From contig JALOBP010000008.1 of NCBI GenBank assembly GCA_023228295.1, positions 1 to 55,109 on the forward strand: a DNA stretch of 55,109 bases, in the 5' to 3' direction. Numbering within the stretch: position 1 is the first letter of the stretch; each line of letters starts with the position of its first letter. A program made the translations under genes and the position numbers. The DNA comes from Methanoregula sp. (GTDB taxonomy: Archaea > Halobacteriota > Methanomicrobia > Methanomicrobiales > Methanospirillaceae). Shown in pieces: positions 50,077-55,109 of this stretch. Below the pieces are notes generated by a model. It was given only the letters and a program-made list of their open reading frames with translations. It ran no database searches and was not told the origin of the DNA.

Positions 50077-52344
50077 ATGAACGAAAAATACGTACCACTC
50101 CTTGTCCTTTCAGGAATTATCACGGGCATCATCCTTGCAATCGCAGTGATGGCCCTGTACCCGCCGAATGCCGCGGGGACCGTCAGCACCGTTACGACAT
50201 CCCAGCCGGTCGTACAGCAGATGATTACCCCCGGTGCTGAAGCCCTGCCCCGGTTTTCCTCACCGGAGGAAGCCCGGGCATTTGTCCGTTCGCACATTGA
50301 GAACAGTGACACTCCCAAACTCCTGACAACACGGACCGTGATGGCAGAATCCCGGGCAAACGCCCAGCCCGGCGGGACCCGGACATGGCAGTTCGATATT
50401 GATACAAAGACATTCAAGCCCGACGAGTATATTGTCACAGCCCAGGCTATTGCCCAGGAAGCGACCGGCACGGCACTCTTCAACCTTGTTGACTGTTCAT
50501 GGGAAAAGAAACAACAGAAGGTGGAAAAATCCTCGCAGCCTGCGGCCACGAACGGTTCATTCATCGCCGTCAACCCGATCAGTGATTATTGTGTCGGCGA
50601 CCGGATCTCGATCACCGGCCAGACAAACCTGGCTCCCGATGACGGGATCCTCGTGCAGGTCTATGGCTCCTCGTTCAAACCCACGCAGAAGAGCCAGAGC
50701 GGGGAGTTCTCAGGTACCTCCGGGACGATCAAGGCATCATCATCATCATCATCATACTATTCCCCGTCATCTTCACCGGCGACAGTATCACAGGCATCTC
50801 CCGCTGAGCCGGCAGTATCCGGCCGGGAATATTCCACCACCAACGTCCAGGTCAAAGACGTGGATGAGGCCGATATCGTCAAGACAGACGGGACCTATGT
50901 CTATGTCGTCTCCGGTAACAAACTTCACATCCTCAAAGGCTATCCTGCCACGAACGCCGGTATCATTGCCTCCCTGCAGTTCTCCGGTTCGCCCGAATCA
51001 TTATACATAACCGGGGACCGACTCGTATTGATCAGTTCCGCCCGGAAGCAGGATGATTTCCAGCAGTGCCAGCCCGGGGCCTGCGGATATACGATCCCGG
51101 TTCTGCAGAAGACGCAGGTGTTCGTCTACTCGGTAAAAGACCCGGCACACCCCGCACTCGTCCGCGAGATGGAACTGGACGGGTGGTACAGGGACAGCCG
51201 CATGATCGGGTCAACACTCTATTTCGTGATACATTCGTACCTTGACCCGTATGACACCGGTGCGGGATTTCCTGCCGTGTATGACAGTGCCCGGGGTTCT
51301 GCTGAACCGCCGGTCTACTACTTCGATCACACGGATTCGGAGTATTACCTCACCACCATCGGTTCGGTCGATATCCGGGCAACTGAAACCGTGAAAGCCA
51401 AAACATTCCTCATCGGATCGGCCGGGACGGTCTATGTCTCATCCGATAATCTCTACATCGCCGTCCCCGCAAATACGAATGATCGCACGGCAACGTCAAC
51501 CGACCTGTATTCGTTTGCCCTGGACAACGGGCAGCTGACATATTCCGCCCGGGGCACCATCGACGGGACGCTGCTGAACCAGTTCTCGCTCGATGAGTAC
51601 GGCGGGAACCTGCGGGTGGCAACAACCGTCCAGGATTACAGCCGCACGGGAAAAGGGCCGTCTTCCAGGGTAACGGTTCTTGACGGCCGGATGCAGGTCA
51701 TCGGGTCTGTCGGGGACCTCGCACCCACCCAGCAGATCTATGCGGCCCGGTTCATGGGTGAACGGCTGTATCTCGTGACGTATCGCGAGACCGACCCGCT
51801 CTTCGTGATCGATCTTGCTGACCCGGAACACCCGAAGGTCCTTGGCGAGTTGCATATTCCCGGCTTCTCCAGTTACCTCCACCCCTATGATGCCACCCAC
51901 CTCATTGGTGTCGGGAAAGAGTCCACGAGGGGCGGCCTGAAACTCGCGCTCTTCGATGTTGCCGATGTGTATAACCCGCGGCTGGTCAGCGAAGAGAAAC
52001 TGGGCGGGTATGGCAGCGACTCCGAAGTGCTCCGGGACCACAAGGCCTTCCTGTTCGACCGGGAAAAAGACCTCCTTGTCCTGCCCGTTCATATCGTGGA
52101 AAATACGTACGGTTCCAATGGCGTGCAGCCGGTCTGGGGCGGGGCATACGTGTTTGGCGTGAACCCGGAGAAAGGGTTTACCGAAAAAGGTACGGTGGTC
52201 CACTACCGGGATACGGGTAACCAGCGCCGTGTACAGCGTGCGTTCTTTATCGAGGACGTGCTCTACACCATGGCATCGGATAAGATTGTCATGAGCGACC
52301 TGAAGAACGGGACTGGGTTGATCGGGTCTGTAGGCCTGCCGTAG
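50077..52344 (+). CDS. Exported beta-propeller protein with shared N-terminal module
   Basis: 755 residues. A signal helix (PLLVLSGIITGIILAIAVMA) is followed by an N-terminal module (about 105-215) closely like that of the DUF4349 protein (WQFDIDTKTFKPDEYIVTAQ; SSFKPTQKSQSGEFSGTSGT). A Ser-rich linker with a run of six TCA codons leads to a C-terminal beta-propeller (about 260-755) of the secreted type, beginning TTNVQVKDVDEADIVKTDG and YVYVVSGNKLHILK. The function of this propeller family is unknown; exported, probably surface-bound. Start ATG 50077; the frame is open to 49987, but the upstream part covers the promoter. Confidence 0.85.
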   Translation: MNEKYVPLLVLSGIITGIILAIAVMALYPPNAAGTVSTVTTSQPVVQQMITPGAEALPRFSSPEEARAFVRSHIENSDTPKLLTTRTVMAESRANAQPGGTRTWQFDIDTKTFKPDEYIVTAQAIAQEATGTALFNLVDCSWEKKQQKVEKSSQPAATNGSFIAVNPISDYCVGDRISITGQTNLAPDDGILVQVYGSSFKPTQKSQSGEFSGTSGTIKASSSSSSYYSPSSSPATVSQASPAEPAVSGREYSTTNVQVKDVDEADIVKTDGTYVYVVSGNKLHILKGYPATNAGIIASLQFSGSPESLYITGDRLVLISSARKQDDFQQCQPGACGYTIPVLQKTQVFVYSVKDPAHPALVREMELDGWYRDSRMIGSTLYFVIHSYLDPYDTGAGFPAVYDSARGSAEPPVYYFDHTDSEYYLTTIGSVDIRATETVKAKTFLIGSAGTVYVSSDNLYIAVPANTNDRTATSTDLYSFALDNGQLTYSARGTIDGTLLNQFSLDEYGGNLRVATTVQDYSRTGKGPSSRVTVLDGRMQVIGSVGDLAPTQQIYAARFMGERLYLVTYRETDPLFVIDLADPEHPKVLGELHIPGFSSYLHPYDATHLIGVGKESTRGGLKLALFDVADVYNPRLVSEEKLGGYGSDSEVLRDHKAFLFDREKDLLVLPVHIVENTYGSNGVQPVWGGAYVFGVNPEKGFTEKGTVVHYRDTGNQRRVQRAFFIEDVLYTMASDKIVMSDLKNGTGLIGSVGLP

Positions 52345-52372
52345 ATATACGGTATTCCCAGGTCTTTTTTTT
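52345..52372 (+). terminator. T-run after the beta-propeller gene
   Basis: GGTCTTTTTTTTTGG, about 15-29 nt after the stop, before copy C of the promoter element. So the next gene has its own transcript. Confidence 0.45.
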
Positions 52373-52407
52373 GGCCCGTGAGCACTCTCATTTCGGAAGC
52401 TTTCGCA

Positions 52408-52438
52408 ATATGTAGAGCAATTGCTCATAAGTCGTTTA
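52408..52438 (+). promoter_or_regulatory. Shared 31-bp promoter element, copy C
   Basis: ATATGTAGAGCAATTGCTCA then TAAGTCGTTTA; it matches copies A and B at 27 of 31 positions. Here GAGCAATTGCTC is a perfect 12-bp palindrome. It ends 70 nt before ATG 52509, as in the other two copies. Confidence 0.75.
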
Positions 52439-52508
52439 AATGCCCGTAGTGTAGTCTTTCGCAGGAGCACCGGACAGGATGTCATGGTGCCTGCATACAG
52501 GTGAAATA

Positions 52509-53045
52509 ATGGTAACAGGAAACAGAAGAAGAGATGGATTATTGGATAGACCATCGGTGGGAATAGCTGCTGTTGCAGGAGTGGTCATCGTGGTTGCATG
52601 TGCGCTTTTATTCATTCCTGGCAACAGCGGGAGCAATTCAGCCGGCGTTACGAACAGCCACAGTTCTCCCACGCAGGGAGTCCCGCAGCCGGATGGTGGC
52701 AACACAGGACAGAACGGGGTTATTGCCTATAATGTCTCCCTGACCGCAGGTTATGAACTTGATGACGTCATAGTACCGGACAAAGGAACTTTTATCAAAG
52801 TTATCTACCGCGGGGCATACGAAGGGAGGTATACATCCGGGAACGAGACGCAGGAACTGCGCAATTCCGGCGAACGGATATTTACAATAGAAAACCCGGG
52901 CCCCGCAGTCTTTGCTGCAATGAGGAAACGGGAAGGGTCGACAAAACAGGCACTCACCCTCGAAGTCTGGAAGGAGGGGACCAGGCTCATGACCAATACT
53001 ACATCACTCCCGTTTGGTGAGGTAACGGTCAGCGGCAGTATCTGA
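52509..53045 (+). CDS. Membrane-anchored exported protein, unknown family
   Basis: 178 residues. A basic N-terminus (NRRRDGLL) is followed by a single helix (VGIAAVAGVVIVVACALLFI), a Ser/Gly-rich linker and an external beta-rich domain (about 70-178; VSLTAGYELDDVIVPDKGTF, YEGRYTSGNETQELRNSGER). It resembles the plan of archaeal type IV pilin-like or envelope proteins but I cannot assign it. ATG 52509 is preceded by CAGGTGAAATA, so it is favoured over ATG 52479. Its promoter carries copy C of the shared element. Confidence 0.75.
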   Translation: MVTGNRRRDGLLDRPSVGIAAVAGVVIVVACALLFIPGNSGSNSAGVTNSHSSPTQGVPQPDGGNTGQNGVIAYNVSLTAGYELDDVIVPDKGTFIKVIYRGAYEGRYTSGNETQELRNSGERIFTIENPGPAVFAAMRKREGSTKQALTLEVWKEGTRLMTNTTSLPFGEVTVSGSI

Positions 53046-53203
53046 CCGCGCAGGTTTAATCCGTCAGGTTCAATGCCCATACCGGACAATCGCATATTCA
53101 ATCACCGGATAACGGACATTGCTGCGACAGTCGCGGGAAAAACGGGGCAGTGTTCGCCACCGTCCAGGGAATACACGGAAATTTGATGGGCACGGGAACA
53201 CCA

Positions 53204-54190
53204 ATGACAGCAGAAATTACCCAACTGACCGAACAGGCCAAACACTTTGTTGCGGAACTTGATGCGCTCCGGCGCGAGATGAAAAATGTCGTTGTCGGCC
53301 AGGAAGAGGTGATCGACCGGCTTATCATCGCATTGTGTGCGGACGGGCACGTTCTTCTCGAAGGTGTACCAGGGATTGCAAAAACACTGTCGATCCGCAC
53401 ACTCTCGCAATGTATTGACTGCAGTTTTGTCAGACTCCAGTTTACACCGGACCTCCTCCCCTCCGATATCATGGGGACCAGGATCTTTAACCAGAAAGAT
53501 GGCAGTTTTTCGACAGTCCGCGGCCCGGTCTTTGCCCACTTCATCCTTGCTGATGAGATCAACCGTGCGCCACCTAAGGTGCAGTCGGCACTTCTGGAGG
53601 CCATGCAGGAAAAGCAGGTGACCATCCAGGGTGAAACACACCAGCTTGCCCGCCCGTTCTTTGTGCTTGCCACCCAGAACCCGATCGAATCCGAGGGCAC
53701 CTATCCCCTCCCGGATGCCCAGGTCGACCGTTTCATGTTCAAGGTACTGATGACCTACCCGGGAAAAGAGGACGAGGTAAGGATTCTCGACCGGTTCACG
53801 GAAGGCACCGTTATCTCACCGAAAACCGTGATGACCGCAGAAAAGATCCTTGCCATCCAGTCTTTCACGCGAAGCATATACGCGGATGCTGCAATCAAGC
53901 ACTACGTCACGGAACTTGTGGATGCCACCCGCCACCCGGCGGTCTATGGCATCGATATGGCAAAGTACGTTGCCTATGGAGCGTCCCCCCGTGCATCCAT
54001 CGGCCTCATCCTCGGCGCCAAGGCCCGGGCCCTGCTTGCAGGGCGGGGTTTTGTACTCCCTGATGATGTCAGGGCCGTGGCATACGATGTGCTCCGGCAC
54101 CGGATCATCCTGACCTACGAAGGCGAGGCGGAAGGTGTGACCACGGATACTATCATTTACCATATTCTCCGTAATGTCAGGGTGCCCTGA
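53204..54190 (+). CDS. MoxR-family AAA ATPase
   Basis: 328 residues. Walker A is GVPGIAKT, Walker B is HFILADEINRAP (ADEINRAP), sensor 1 is FFVLATQNPIE and the arginine finger lies in DAQVDRFMFK, the full MoxR pattern. MoxR ATPases act as chaperones with von Willebrand A/DUF58 proteins to insert cofactors or assemble complexes. The DUF58 gene follows 46 nt later, so the two form the usual pair. ATG 53204 has GGGA 7-10 nt upstream; ATG 53186 is a reasonable alternative. Confidence 0.92.
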   Translation: MTAEITQLTEQAKHFVAELDALRREMKNVVVGQEEVIDRLIIALCADGHVLLEGVPGIAKTLSIRTLSQCIDCSFVRLQFTPDLLPSDIMGTRIFNQKDGSFSTVRGPVFAHFILADEINRAPPKVQSALLEAMQEKQVTIQGETHQLARPFFVLATQNPIESEGTYPLPDAQVDRFMFKVLMTYPGKEDEVRILDRFTEGTVISPKTVMTAEKILAIQSFTRSIYADAAIKHYVTELVDATRHPAVYGIDMAKYVAYGASPRASIGLILGAKARALLAGRGFVLPDDVRAVAYDVLRHRIILTYEGEAEGVTTDTIIYHILRNVRVP

Positions 54191-54236
54191 CCTGCTATGA
54201 CCACAGAGCGGGATGCACGGGCGGTGGAATGATCCC

Positions 54237-55109
54237 ATGGAAGACAGGTCCGACCTGATCCGGCAACTGAGAAAGATTGAGATCACCACCAATGCGCTGG
54301 TGGAGGGGCTCCAATCCGGGCTCCACCACTCGCTTTTCAAAGGTCATGGTATCGAGTTTGCCGAGATACGTGAATACGTACCCGGGGACGATGTCCGATC
54401 AATAGACTGGAAAGTCACTGCCCGGTATAACCGCCCGTTCATCAAGGAATATACCGAGGAACGCGACCAGGCATTTTACTTTGCCGTGGATATATCCGGG
54501 TCCGGTACATTCGGTTCAGAGACCTCAAAACAGAAAAAAATGCTCGAAGTGACTGCAAGCCTTGCCTTTGCTGCACTGAAAAACAATGACCGGATCGGAC
54601 TCTGTCTTTTCTCGGACCGGGTGGAGAAGTTCCTGCCGGCAAAACGGGGGAAAAAACACCTTATTTCGGTCCTCAACACCCTCATTGATCACCGACCTGC
54701 CTCACCAGGAACGGATCTCGCAGCAGCTGCACGGTATCTTGGGACGGTTCTGGCACGGAAGAGTTCCGTGATCATTCTCTCGGATTTCACATCGCCGGAA
54801 TTCATGGGGACACTCCGTGCCCTCCGCAGGCGCCATGAGGTTATTGCGGTCCGTATATCGGACGAACGGGAATACGAGCTGCCCGATGTGGGAACCCTTG
54901 CACTTGAGGATCCTGAGACCGGCGAGCAGGTGATCGTGGATACTTCCGATACGGGATTCCGTGAGCGGTACTCTGCACTCGCAAAGGATGCAGATACGAC
55001 CCTCACGGCGGATCTTTTTCGGGCGGGGATTGGGTGCGTATCAATCCGGACAACCGATCCCTATGACATCCCGTTGCAACGATTTTTCCGTGGCATGAAA
55101 CGGAGGAGG
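54237..55109 (+). CDS. DUF58 protein, partner of MoxR (runs off the right edge)
   Basis: At least 291 codons from ATG 54237 without a stop to the window end. The N-terminal DUF58 signature is HGIEFAEIREYVPGDDVRSI followed by DWKVTARYNRPFIKEYTEER. A von Willebrand A-like domain follows, with FAVDISGSGTFG, DRIGLCLFSD, GTDLAAAARYL and SSVIILSDFTSPE. The metal-binding DxSxS is visible as DISGSG. A short frame of 11 codons at 54197 lies between moxR and this gene. Together with MoxR it is likely to act on the exported proteins nearby. The C-terminus is outside the window. Confidence 0.88.
   Translation, partial: MEDRSDLIRQLRKIEITTNALVEGLQSGLHHSLFKGHGIEFAEIREYVPGDDVRSIDWKVTARYNRPFIKEYTEERDQAFYFAVDISGSGTFGSETSKQKKMLEVTASLAFAALKNNDRIGLCLFSDRVEKFLPAKRGKKHLISVLNTLIDHRPASPGTDLAAAARYLGTVLARKSSVIILSDFTSPEFMGTLRALRRRHEVIAVRISDEREYELPDVGTLALEDPETGEQVIVDTSDTGFRERYSALAKDADTTLTADLFRAGIGCVSIRTTDPYDIPLQRFFRGMKRRR

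Overview
The window comes from a methanogenic archaeon of the Methanomicrobiales, most likely Methanoregula or a close relative. Several marker genes point this way: a homodimeric-type archaeal histone, RadA, flap endonuclease, a multi-OB-fold RPA, a separate GMP synthase subunit B, the methanogen-only DUF1890/DUF1894 pair, a YcaO/TfuA pair of the McrA thioglycine type, a presenilin-like membrane protease, and very large PAS-rich histidine kinases. Promoters are archaeal TATA boxes and many starts have GGTGA-type ribosome binding sites. The organism assignment is inferred from gene content and style; no database was searched. I saw no tRNA, rRNA, CRISPR array, transposase or integrase.

Layout. 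0-3.6 kb: a HEAT-repeat protein open to the left edge, then a leftward run cutA-fdhD-DUF1890-DUF1894-response regulator. 3.6-9.2 kb: rightward housekeeping genes dapL-lysA (lysine from diaminopimelate), RPA, radA and a HAD phosphatase. 9.1-11.8 kb: PRC-barrel protein, histone and a HTH-CBS regulator leftward, with a NOG1-like GTPase divergent from the regulator. 11.8-15.3 kb: a gene-poor stretch with repeated intergenic elements, a conserved hypothetical, a truncated 18-codon reading frame, a lipoprotein and an exported protein with a long structured leader. 15.3-17.6 kb: presenilin-like protease divergent from a small membrane protein and fen.

17.6-33.4 kb is a signal-transduction island read entirely leftward: three tandem receiver-PAS/GAF proteins with no kinase or DNA-binding domain, two overlapping giant histidine kinases (about 11 PAS + 1 GAF, and receiver + 6 PAS), an Rcp1-like single-domain regulator, a RecA-like protein, a PAS-PAS protein without a catalytic domain, and two decayed histidine-kinase C-termini.

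33.6-35.8 kb: a secreted papain-like (C1A) peptidase with cysteine-rich modules, overlapping a membrane-anchored DUF333 protein. 35.8-37.7 kb: ycaO and tfuA, expected to make the thioglycine of methyl-coenzyme M reductase. 37.9-43.7 kb: a leftward metabolic operon pyrG-guaA(B)-argD-hisC-AK6 kinase-CDP-alcohol phosphatidyltransferase. 43.9-46.7 kb: TPR, hotdog thioesterase and exported transglutaminase-like genes.

46.8-55.1 kb is the most interesting part. It holds a membrane-anchored double winged-helix regulator, an exported partner, and three exported/anchored proteins (DUF4349, beta-propeller, and an unknown). The three exported genes carry nearly the same 31-bp element at nearly the same distance (69-73 nt) before the start codon. 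The first two also share an N-terminal exported module joined to different C-terminal domains. A MoxR ATPase and a DUF58 protein follow and run off the right edge. Together they look like one regulated cell-envelope system.
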